This document shows, piece by piece, positions 42,443 through 49,021 of a stretch of DNA of 64,000 nt. The first letter of the stretch is position 1. Every line of letters begins with the position of its first letter. Where the stretch lies: the NCBI RefSeq assembly GCF_001954195.1, contig NZ_MBES01000056.1, forward strand, positions 1 through 64,000, in the 5' to 3' direction. The DNA is from Mycobacterium sp. IS-1264 (GTDB taxonomy: Bacteria; Actinomycetota; Actinomycetes; Mycobacteriales; Mycobacteriaceae). A program made the translations under genes and the position numbers. Under the pieces are notes generated by a model. That model was not told where the DNA came from. It did not search any database and saw nothing but the letters and a program-made list of their open reading frames with translations.

Positions 42443-43495
42443 CTATGTGCAGTCGCAGCAATCGCCGCAGTCGCAACAACAGTCGCAGCCATCGCAGCAG
42501 AAGATGCAACCGGTTCCGTCGCCGCCGCCGCGGCGCTTGGCCACTGCGCCGGGTTCTTCGCCCTCTGGGCCGGCGGGATTGCCGGGACCGAAGTTGATCG
42601 GTTCCTGCTGGCCGTGCGGCGTTCCGCTTTGCGCTCGGTAACCGGCGCCGGTGAAGGTGCGCGAGACCGCCCGGCGCACCTCGCGCGTCAACAAGCGATG
42701 GGCCAGGCGTCCGTCGCTGAACTCCACGTCGGCAAGCGCCAATTCGATGCCGAGCACCGCGTCGTCGCATAGCGCGCGTGCCTCCGTCAGAGGAGTTTCC
42801 GTGGCGGCCAACGGATTCCACTTGCCGCGCGCCAGGTCGTCGCGGTAGTCCTCGACCGCGTCGAGCAGGTGCGCCACTCGCCCGAACAGCCGGCCGATCT
42901 CGCGCAGCGGCTCCTGGTTAGCCGGGCGGCCGGCCAGCACGGCGGTGTGCGCGAACGCTTCGGCGACCGCGGTCTCGGTGGGCTCGGTCACCGCGAGCAG
43001 CGAGCTGCCCGGCCCCGCCGTGGCCTCGAGCTCGGCCTGCCGGTCCATCGCGGCGACGAGCACGCCGGTATCGAAGCCCAGGCTGTGACCGGCGTCGGTG
43101 CCCTGACGCACCCACCGCTCGGCTACGCGACGCGCGGCCGGTCGCACCCCGACCGCGCCGACCACGCCGTCGCGGTCGTCGACGTGATCGCGAACCCGAG
43201 CGGCGGCCAGCGCCAGCGACACCACCGCGGCCAGCCGCACACACTCACCCGTGGCAACGTCGGCGCGCCGCAGCCCGCGCAGCGGGCACCGTCCGGCTTT
43301 GCGGCGGGTCGGCTCGCCGGCCGACTGGGCCTCGACGAGCAGCGAGACCACCAGGCCGTCATAGTTGGTGGCGATCCGCGCGACCTGGCCGTAGTCGTCG
43401 CGCAGGGCCAGACACAATCCGCACAATTGGGCCGTCCACGCGGCCGCGAGCTCGTCGCCGAGCCGGTGACGGCAGGGCCGGATGATGCCAAACAT
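42443..43495 (-). CDS. DUF5685-like protein with cysteine-rich C-terminal tail
   Basis: A 350-residue protein starting MFGIIRPCRHRLGDEL, followed by AQLCGLCLALRDDYGQVARI and GRCPLRGLRR, the conserved Cys pattern of DUF5685. The middle is helical, with DAVEDYRDDLARGKWNPL resembling an Asp-rich prenyl-synthase-like motif. The last 21 residues contain 11 cysteines (CIFCCDGCDCCCDCGDCC + DCT) after a Gly/Pro linker. Such a tail could bind metal or clusters, or be modified. Function is not known. It is divergent from the ECF41 sigma factor gene. Confidence 0.75.
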   Translation of the reverse strand: MFGIIRPCRHRLGDELAAAWTAQLCGLCLALRDDYGQVARIATNYDGLVVSLLVEAQSAGEPTRRKAGRCPLRGLRRADVATGECVRLAAVVSLALAAARVRDHVDDRDGVVGAVGVRPAARRVAERWVRQGTDAGHSLGFDTGVLVAAMDRQAELEATAGPGSSLLAVTEPTETAVAEAFAHTAVLAGRPANQEPLREIGRLFGRVAHLLDAVEDYRDDLARGKWNPLAATETPLTEARALCDDAVLGIELALADVEFSDGRLAHRLLTREVRRAVSRTFTGAGYRAQSGTPHGQQEPINFGPGNPAGPEGEEPGAVAKRRGGGDGTGCIFCCDGCDCCCDCGDCCDCT

Positions 43496-43582
43496 TGGAC
43501 AGAAGCTACCGGACCTGCAGCAAACTCGCGCCCCAAAACGCCGGACGGGCCATCGGGATCCGGGCGTGGCAGGCTGGGCAGG

Positions 43583-44491
43583 GTGAGCGAGCTCGTCGAG
43601 GATTTCGAGGCTCAGCGCTCGCGCCTGTTCTGGTTGGCGTATCGACTGCTCGGGTCGGCGAGCGAAGCGGAAGACGCGGTACAGGATGCATACCTGCGCC
43701 TACACGCCGCCGACCCGGCGCACATCGAATCACTGCCGGCATGGCTGACCAAGGTCGTCACGAACCTGTGCCTCAACCGGCTCACGTCGGCGCGCGCTCG
43801 CCGCGAGGTGTATCCCGGCCCGTGGCTTCCGGAGCCGGTCCTCACCGACGACCGGGCGCTCGGTCCGCAGGAAACCGCCGAGCAGCGCGAGTCGGTGTCG
43901 ATCGCGCTGCTGAGTTTGATGGAACGCCTCAAACCCAACGAGCGCGCGGCGTTCGTGCTCCGAGAGGCGTTCGCCTACAGCCACTTAGAGATCGCCGAGA
44001 TCCTGCAGTTGTCGGAGATCAACGTCCGGCAGCTCTACCGGCGCGCGAGGGAACGGCTGGGTGAATCCCGGCAGCGATTCCAGCCGGACCGTGCGCAGTG
44101 GCGATCCCTGGTCGATCGATTCTTCACCGCGGCCGGCGCGGGCGACGTGACCGGACTCGTCGAAATTCTGACCGCCGATGCGACGTCCACGGCCGACGGC
44201 GGCGGCAAGGTGGGCGCCGCGCGGCGCACGATCCTGGGCCGCGACCGGGTGTCCCGCTACGTGGCGGGCGCGTTCGGCAGGAACATGCCTGAGCTCGGTC
44301 TGCGCCTGGATGTCGCTGACGTCAATGGCGAGCCGGCAGTGCTGGCATTCGACGGCGAGACGTTGGCCGCCGTCCTGTACTTCGAGATCAGCGGCCAGCG
44401 GATAGCGGCGCTGCGTGTGGTGGCCAATCCGGACAAGCTGAGATTTATTGCCGAGCAGTTGTCACGTCCGGCCGGGCTGCCCGGTTCATAA
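43583..44491 (+). CDS. ECF41-type RNA polymerase sigma factor (SigJ-like) with SnoaL-like domain
   Basis: A 302-residue sigma factor. Region 2 is LFWLAYRLLGSASEAEDAVQDAYLR; region 4 is RAAFVLREAFAYSHLEIAEIL with RQLYRRARERL. The three ECF41 group signatures are all present: WLPEP in the linker, DGGGK in the C-terminal domain and NPDKL near the end. In ECF41 proteins the SnoaL-like C-terminal domain acts in place of an anti-sigma factor. The GTG at 43583 gives a normal start. An NAD(P)-binding oxidoreductase gene follows after 4 nt, as is typical of this group. Confidence 0.9.
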   Translation: MSELVEDFEAQRSRLFWLAYRLLGSASEAEDAVQDAYLRLHAADPAHIESLPAWLTKVVTNLCLNRLTSARARREVYPGPWLPEPVLTDDRALGPQETAEQRESVSIALLSLMERLKPNERAAFVLREAFAYSHLEIAEILQLSEINVRQLYRRARERLGESRQRFQPDRAQWRSLVDRFFTAAGAGDVTGLVEILTADATSTADGGGKVGAARRTILGRDRVSRYVAGAFGRNMPELGLRLDVADVNGEPAVLAFDGETLAAVLYFEISGQRIAALRVVANPDKLRFIAEQLSRPAGLPGS

Positions 44492-44495
44492 GGGT

Positions 44496-45299
44496 ATGGC
44501 TAATCGAGTACTGGTAACCGGCGGCACGGGCACCGTCGGGCGCATCGTCGTCGACCATCTTGCGGCCGCGGGCAAGGACGTCCGCGTCCTGAGCCGGGGA
44601 CGGCGCCCGCAGCAGTCCACCGACGTTCAGCACGTCGTCGGCGACGTGCAAACCGGCGACGGATTGGACGCGGCGCTGGACGGCATCGACACGATCGTGC
44701 ATTGCGTCTTTCCCAGCGAGCGCCTGGTCGCGGCTGCGAAACGAGCCGGCTCACCGCATCTGGTGTTCGTCTCCATCGTCGGAATCGACCGCATTCCATT
44801 CGCCTTCTACCGCGCCGTGCTCGCCAATGAACGTACGATCGCCGAGTCGGGTCTGCCGTTGACGGTGATGCGGGCCACGCAGTTTCACGATCTGATCGCG
44901 TTCCTGTTGCGGATGCTCGCGAAGCCGCCGGTGATGGCGCTGCCGGCGGGCTTGAGGTTCCAACCGGTCGACGTGCGCGACGTGGGCGTGCGGTTGGCCC
45001 AACTGGCGCTCGGCGAGCCTGTCGGGCGTGCACCGGATTTCGGCGGGCCGCAGCCGCGTGCGCTGGACGATCTCGCCCGCAGCTACCTGGCGATCGTCGG
45101 CAAGCGCCGGCCGATCGTCCCGATCCGGTTGCCCGGCAAGGTCTTTCGCGGGATCGGCGCCGGCGGGCTGATGACCCCGGAACACGCCGACGGCACGATC
45201 ACCTTCGAGCAGTACCTTCGCGAACAGGTCGACGCGGGTCAACGGCCGTACCGCGGCGCCATCCGCGCGTACTTACCGCGACTCAGGGGGTCGCGGTGA
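44496..45299 (+). CDS. NAD(P)-binding atypical SDR/epimerase-like protein, ECF41 partner
   Basis: A 267-residue Rossmann protein (NmrA/atypical-SDR type). The cofactor loop VLVTGGTGTVGRIVVDHL and RVLSRGRR are at the N-terminus; HLVFVSIVGIDR and VMRATQFHDL follow. ECF41 sigma factors are generally encoded beside carboxymuconolactone decarboxylase, oxidoreductase or epimerase genes (COE genes), which are their likely targets; this gene fits. The start lies 4 nt after the sigma stop, and its stop overlaps the next GTG. Confidence 0.82.
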   Translation: MANRVLVTGGTGTVGRIVVDHLAAAGKDVRVLSRGRRPQQSTDVQHVVGDVQTGDGLDAALDGIDTIVHCVFPSERLVAAAKRAGSPHLVFVSIVGIDRIPFAFYRAVLANERTIAESGLPLTVMRATQFHDLIAFLLRMLAKPPVMALPAGLRFQPVDVRDVGVRLAQLALGEPVGRAPDFGGPQPRALDDLARSYLAIVGKRRPIVPIRLPGKVFRGIGAGGLMTPEHADGTITFEQYLREQVDAGQRPYRGAIRAYLPRLRGSR

Positions 45300-45826
45300 A
45301 TGCCCGGCTGGCCGTGCTTCGTGCCGGAGTGTGGTTTCTCACATTCGTGGCGCTCGCCGTCGGACTCGTCGCGACGCTGGCCCCCCGAGCGTTCTACGAC
45401 CATGTGCCCTGGGTGACCCTCGTGCCGCCGTTCTCCGAACACCTGATGCGCGACTACGGCGCGATGAATCTCTCACTTGCGCTCGTATTCGTCGTCGCCG
45501 CAATAACGATGGAGCGCCGCATGGTCCGGGTTGCGCTGGGTGCCTACGTGCTGTTCGCGGTCCCGCACCTGATCTTTCATGTCAGCCACCTGGAGCACTT
45601 CACGACGGCCGACGCGGTCGCGCAGACAACCGTCCTCACCATTGCCGTGCTGCTGCCGGTTGCCCTGCTGCTCCTCACCACGTGGCGACCTGGGTCAGCC
45701 CCCATAATGGAAGCAAATGACTGTCGTGAAGATCAGGCTCTTGGTGACCGTCGCGATTCTCGTTATATCGACGTTGGTGGGCTGCACGTTCCAGTCCAGG
45801 AACCCCCCGACCAGCACGACCCTTGA
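45296..45826 (+). CDS. Small integral membrane protein, unknown function
   Basis: The GTG start overlaps the previous TGA (GTGA). Four predicted helices: VWFLTFVALAVGLVATLAP, LSLALVFVVAAITM, VALGAYVLFAVPHLIFHVS and TVLTIAVLLPVALLLLTT. The pattern is like that of small DoxX/DUF4345-type proteins. The frame runs to 45826, so its last ~36 codons overlap the start of the lipoprotein at 45717 by 110 nt. That tail is hydrophilic and not clearly conserved, so a stop may have been lost, or the overlap may be real. Third gene of the ECF41 cluster. Confidence 0.65.
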   Translation: MNARLAVLRAGVWFLTFVALAVGLVATLAPRAFYDHVPWVTLVPPFSEHLMRDYGAMNLSLALVFVVAAITMERRMVRVALGAYVLFAVPHLIFHVSHLEHFTTADAVAQTTVLTIAVLLPVALLLLTTWRPGSAPIMEANDCREDQALGDRRDSRYIDVGGLHVPVQEPPDQHDP

Positions 45827-46160
45827 GGTCTCCATGGATGACGTCCTCAAGCAAAGCGTCATCACGCAGAACGCCACCGTTGCCGTCGGCAACACACTGA
45901 CACTGAAGTTGGGCTCGAACTACACCACGCCGTATCGGTGGACGGCCGAGACGAAGATCGGCGACACGACGATCCTGAAGCAAACCAGTCACGAGTTTGT
46001 CCAGCCGAGCAGCGACAGGCTGGGGGCGCCCGGAACCGAAGTCTGGACCTTCGCGGTGCTGAAACCCGGGATCACCACGATCACCACCTACTACACCAGT
46101 TTCGTGGGCCGCGACCCGACGCCGAAGAGCACTTACAACGCGACCGTGACGGTGCGGTAG
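45717..46160 (+). CDS. Chagasin-like (inhibitor I42) lipoprotein
   Basis: A 147-residue exported lipoprotein. The signal KIRLLVTVAILVISTLVGC ends in a lipobox cysteine. The mature domain matches the chagasin fold: TVAVGNTLTLKLGSNYTTPYRW (where chagasins have NPTTGY.W), then RLGAPGTEVWTFAVLKPGITTI and the last strand YNATVTVR. Chagasins inhibit papain-type cysteine proteases. In a mycobacterium an exported copy could face host or bacterial proteases; this is inference. Its start lies within the end of the preceding membrane-protein frame. Confidence 0.78.
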   Translation: MTVVKIRLLVTVAILVISTLVGCTFQSRNPPTSTTLEVSMDDVLKQSVITQNATVAVGNTLTLKLGSNYTTPYRWTAETKIGDTTILKQTSHEFVQPSSDRLGAPGTEVWTFAVLKPGITTITTYYTSFVGRDPTPKSTYNATVTVR

Positions 46161-46164
46161 AAAT

Positions 46165-46647
46165 TTGGCTGTGTTTGGTTTCCTTCGCAACTGGCCGCGG
46201 TTGAGCAATGTGCCCGCGGACCTGCGTGAGCAGCTCGAAGCCGAGGGTCTGATTTTCCTTGCGGGGAATGTCGGCGTGAGCCGGCATTTCAGCGGCCATG
46301 TCCCGGGCGTCTTTTCGGCCTCCGGGGTGTCCCGGTATAAGGGCGCGTTCGCCTTCAGCAATGCGCGGGTGGTCGCGACCTTTCCGGCGCGGGGGGACAC
46401 CAACCTGCGGTCCATCGATTGCGGTTGGGACGCCGATAAGGGACCGGCGACCGCGACAATCACCGGCAAAGGTCTGGTGATCGACATCGGGTTGCACGGC
46501 GTGGACCGCGCCTGCAGCGGGATGATGAAGCTCAACTACAAGAGGAAAATCCCCGACGAGGTGCTGGAGAAGCTGCCGAGCACGACGTTGCGCTTTCCGG
46601 TCGAGCCGGTCTTCGTCTACCGCGCCGCCGGGGTGCGTCCGAAATAG
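46165..46647 (+). CDS. Conserved hypothetical protein (160 aa)
   Basis: Begins 4 nt after the chagasin-like gene, in the same direction. TTG 46165 or GTG 46171 can serve as start; neither has a strong ribosome site. The protein is a mostly beta domain with SGVSRYKGAFAFSNARVVATFP, DCGWDADKGPATATI and DIGLHGVDRACSGMMKLNYKR. There is no signal peptide or membrane helix. The regular strand pattern and low isoleucine/high hydrophobic alternation suggest a real folded protein. No family recognised. Confidence 0.65.
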   Translation: MAVFGFLRNWPRLSNVPADLREQLEAEGLIFLAGNVGVSRHFSGHVPGVFSASGVSRYKGAFAFSNARVVATFPARGDTNLRSIDCGWDADKGPATATITGKGLVIDIGLHGVDRACSGMMKLNYKRKIPDEVLEKLPSTTLRFPVEPVFVYRAAGVRPK

Positions 46648-46667
46648 GTTGTGGCGCAATAGGTTTG

Positions 46668-47429
46668 TTATTCTGCGGGCCGCAGCATCCGCCCGGTGAC
46701 CCGCGCCGAGAGCCCGCCGGGCATCAGGTGGCTGAACGTGGACGTGAACCGGTTGCGCCAGCCGGGTACGACGACGGGCCGGCCTCGGTCCAGGGCTTTC
46801 AGGCCGGCGGCCACGACGGGCTCGGGCGCGGCGAGGCGTCGATAGATCGCGGTGTGCGAAACGTCGGATCCGAGCGCGTCGACGAACCCGGTGCGGGTTG
46901 GGCCCGGGCACAACGCCGTCACCGTGACTCCGGATTTTCGGGTCTCCGCCCACAAGGCCTGACTGAGCGACAGCACGAATGCTTTCGACGCGCCGTAGGT
47001 GGCTTGGTAGGGGCCGGGCTGAAACGCGATGGTGGAGGCGACATTCAGGATTCCGCCGCGACCGCGCTTGAGCATCTGGGGGAGGACCGCATGCGTGAGG
47101 CGTACGAGCGCGTCGACGTTGACGGCGACCAGTTCGTGCTCGCGCTCGGTGTCGATCTCGGCGAACGGGCCGTAGGTGCCGAACCCGGCGTTGTTGACCA
47201 GTACGTCGACGTCCCGGTTGCCGAGGTGGGCGATCAGGGCATCGACGCCGGCTTTGGTGCCGAGGTCGCCGACGACGAGTTCGGCTTGTTGGCCGACGTG
47301 TTGCGCGACCGCGCTGAGCCTCTGCTCGTCCCGTCCGGCGAGGACCAGACGATGGCCGCGTTTCGCGAGTTGGTCGGCGAAGATTGCGCCGAAGCCCGAG
47401 CTGGCCCCGGTAATGACGGCGAGTGACAT
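46668..47429 (-). CDS. Short-chain dehydrogenase/reductase
   Basis: A 253-residue classical SDR. Cofactor loop ITGASSGFGAIFAD, NNAGFGTYG, catalytic Ser-Tyr-Lys in NVASTIAFQPGPYQATYGASKAF (two overlapping parts), and LCPGPTRTGF after. Its C-terminus (SHLMPGGLSARVTGRMLRP) is like the acyl-chain-reducing SDRs of mycobacteria, but substrate is unknown. It starts at ATG 47429, 2 nt after the stop of the DUF1707 gene, so the two form one transcription unit controlled from the TetR operator at 47895-47920. Confidence 0.9.
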   Translation of the reverse strand: MSLAVITGASSGFGAIFADQLAKRGHRLVLAGRDEQRLSAVAQHVGQQAELVVGDLGTKAGVDALIAHLGNRDVDVLVNNAGFGTYGPFAEIDTEREHELVAVNVDALVRLTHAVLPQMLKRGRGGILNVASTIAFQPGPYQATYGASKAFVLSLSQALWAETRKSGVTVTALCPGPTRTGFVDALGSDVSHTAIYRRLAAPEPVVAAGLKALDRGRPVVVPGWRNRFTSTFSHLMPGGLSARVTGRMLRPAE

Positions 47430-47431
47430 GG

Positions 47432-47866
47432 CTAAACTCCTTGATATCCAACGGTTTTCACGGCCGGCCGGACGGCCAGGGCGTGGCTGACGAGACCGAT
47501 CGCCGCACCCAAAATGGGCCAGATCGGCCAGAAGTACGCGACGCCGGTCGCTGCCCACACGGTGAGCACGATGGCGGCCATCGCGACGAAGGCGGTGAGG
47601 TGGATGCGCACGCCGCGGCGGGACGCGGCCGCGCGGGCGGCGCGGCGGCGAGGGTCGGCACGGCGGATGCGATCGAGGGGAAGGTCGGTCAGGAGCTGCT
47701 TTAGGTCCCCGGTGGTGTGTGCTTGGTACGCCGTCTGCAGGCGCTGGTCGTAGTCGTGCAGTTCCAGGTAGCCCTGCGCGAGTGCCTGGCCGAGGCGTGC
47801 GGCCGTCCGCTGCCGGTCACGGTCGCCCGCGCGGTTGGTCTCGATGGTCGCCAGTTGCTTGCTCAT
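47432..47866 (-). CDS. DUF1707 + 2TM membrane protein
   Basis: A 144-residue protein. Residues ~12-66 are a DUF1707 domain (RQRTAARLGQALAQGYLELHDYDQRL, HTTGDLKQLLTDLP), and residues ~85-130 form two membrane helices (HLTAFVAMAAIVLTVWAATG, FWPIWPILGAAIGLVSHAL) in the 2TM arrangement that often follows DUF1707. The role of the family is unknown. It is the first gene of the operon with the SDR and is divergent from a TetR gene; a good sigma-A-type promoter overlaps the TetR-like palindrome between them. Confidence 0.85.
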   Translation of the reverse strand: MSKQLATIETNRAGDRDRQRTAARLGQALAQGYLELHDYDQRLQTAYQAHTTGDLKQLLTDLPLDRIRRADPRRRAARAAASRRGVRIHLTAFVAMAAIVLTVWAATGVAYFWPIWPILGAAIGLVSHALAVRPAVKTVGYQGV

Positions 47867-47894
47867 TTCTGCTCCTCTGCGGAGATGTGAATAG

Positions 47895-47920
47895 CATTAA
47901 CATAGACCATAATGTTAATG
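47895..47920. promoter_or_regulatory. TetR operator candidate CATTAACAT-N8-ATGTTAATG
   Basis: Perfect 9-bp inverted arms with an 8-nt spacer, midway between divergent starts at 47866 and 47929. It overlaps the spacer and -10 element of the minus-strand promoter at 47899-47927, so a bound TetR protein would block the DUF1707-SDR operon and probably also its own gene. Confidence 0.7.
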
Positions 47921-47927
47921 TCGTCAA
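47899..47927 (-). promoter_or_regulatory. Sigma-A-type promoter for the DUF1707-SDR operon
   Basis: On the minus strand TTGACG (47922-47927) and TATGTT (47899-47904) are separated by 17 bp, close to the ideal -35/-10 arrangement. The -10 ends 32 bp before the DUF1707 start codon. The TetR-like palindrome covers the spacer and the -10. Confidence 0.6.
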
Positions 47928-47928
47928 C

Positions 47929-48525
47929 ATGGCACGGAAAACGACGTCTGCGCGCCGGGATAGTTACCACCACGGCGACCTGAAACGGGCGCTGACCAGC
48001 GCCGCGCTATCGCTGGTGGCCGAGAAGGGGCCGAAAGGGTTCACCCTCACCGAGGCGGCGCGGCGCGCCGGCGTCAGCGCGGCGGCCCCGTATCGGCACT
48101 TCGCCGACAAGGCCTCGTTGCTGGCCGCCGTCGCGGAACAGGGGTTCCTCGAACTGCACGCCGAGCTGGCCGCCGCCGCCGAGGCCGTGGCGGATCCGAA
48201 GGCGCGGGTCGTCGAACTGGGCCGCGCTTATGTGCGCTGGGCCGTGCACCATCGGGACCGCTACCAGGTGATGTTCGGCGCCGAGATTTCGAAAGCGGAC
48301 CACCCGAGCCTGGCGGTTGCCGCGGAGCGCGCGTTCGGCGACCTGCTCGAGGCGATAACGCAATGTCAGGAGGCCGCTGGCCAGGACCCGCGTTCGATTG
48401 CCGGCCCGCTCTGGTCGTTGGTGCACGGCGTCGCGTCGCTTGCCATCGGGGGCGAGTTGCGTGCGGTCGGCATTCAGGCAGACCCGGAAGCGATGATTGA
48501 AGGCGTTGTGGCCCAATTGCTTTGA
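47929..48525 (+). CDS. TetR/AcrR family transcriptional regulator
   Basis: A 198-residue regulator starting MARKTTSARRDSYHHGDLKRAL, a common start in one TetR branch. HTH: LSLVAEKGPKGFTLTEAARRAGVSAAAPYRHFADK. The C-terminal domain (WG-like AVHHRDRYQVMFGAEISKAD, GPLWSLVHGVASLAIGGE) is the TetR_C_33-like type. The ATG lies 8 bp after the palindrome at 47895-47920. Its probable targets are itself and the divergent DUF1707-SDR operon. Ligand unknown. Confidence 0.9.
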   Translation: MARKTTSARRDSYHHGDLKRALTSAALSLVAEKGPKGFTLTEAARRAGVSAAAPYRHFADKASLLAAVAEQGFLELHAELAAAAEAVADPKARVVELGRAYVRWAVHHRDRYQVMFGAEISKADHPSLAVAAERAFGDLLEAITQCQEAAGQDPRSIAGPLWSLVHGVASLAIGGELRAVGIQADPEAMIEGVVAQLL

Positions 48526-48546
48526 GGACGCGTAGACTTCGCCGGC

Positions 48547-48957
48547 ATGGCTGCGTTCCATCGGCCGCTTGCAATCAGCGTCGCCGGGCTCATGCTTGCC
48601 GGTGTCGGGCTGGCCATCACCGCGTTGGTCTCCGCAGTAGCGCACCGCGAGACGGTTCAAGCGCTGGCGTACATCGCGGTTGCGGTCGCCCTGACCGCCG
48701 TCGCGGTGATGGTGCTGCGTGGTTTTCGTTGGGTGATCCGGGTCGTCCTCGTTGCGCTCGCCGGGCATCTCCTCGCGATCGCGGGAATCATCTTGGAGCT
48801 CAGCCACGGCATCGATGCCCGTAAAGCGGGGCAGCTGCGCCGGCTCGGGTTCGATCCAACGGCGGGCTTGATCATCAACCTGATCTATTCCAGCGTCGGG
48901 TTTGCGCTGTTCTGCTGGTTCGTCGCGCGTTGGGTTGCGGCGCGGCGACGCAGCTAA
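48547..48957 (+). CDS. Four-helix membrane protein, unknown function
   Basis: A 136-residue integral membrane protein: helices in PLAISVAGLMLAGVGLAITAL, LAYIAVAVALTAVAVMVLRG, VIRVVLVALAGHLLAIAGII and IINLIYSSVGFALFCWFVA, with a short DARKAGQLRRLGFDP loop outside or inside. It starts 21 nt after the TetR gene and may be transcribed with it. No family recognised. A solo copy of the dispersed 23-bp motif starts 42 nt beyond its stop. Confidence 0.7.
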   Translation: MAAFHRPLAISVAGLMLAGVGLAITALVSAVAHRETVQALAYIAVAVALTAVAVMVLRGFRWVIRVVLVALAGHLLAIAGIILELSHGIDARKAGQLRRLGFDPTAGLIINLIYSSVGFALFCWFVARWVAARRRS

Positions 48958-48998
48958 GTCACATCGGCCACACGAGTCTCTCGAAAAGGCGACACGCT

Positions 48999-49021
48999 TT
49001 GTGCCCGCCTCACAGCGACAA
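48999..49021. repeat. Solo copy of the dispersed 23-bp motif, copy D
   Basis: TTGTGCCCGCCTCACAGCGA + CAA is identical to the left end of the 39448-39807 element. No partner arm was found nearby. It contains the stop codon of the FAD-oxidase gene on the minus strand: the motif's TTGTCGCTGTGA reads Leu-Ser-Leu-stop. Confidence 0.85.

Noticed and set aside
43123..43536. Minus-strand frame overlapping the DUF5685 gene start
   Set aside because: It is a shifted frame of the same gene and lacks the MFG..RP start and Cys motifs of the family.
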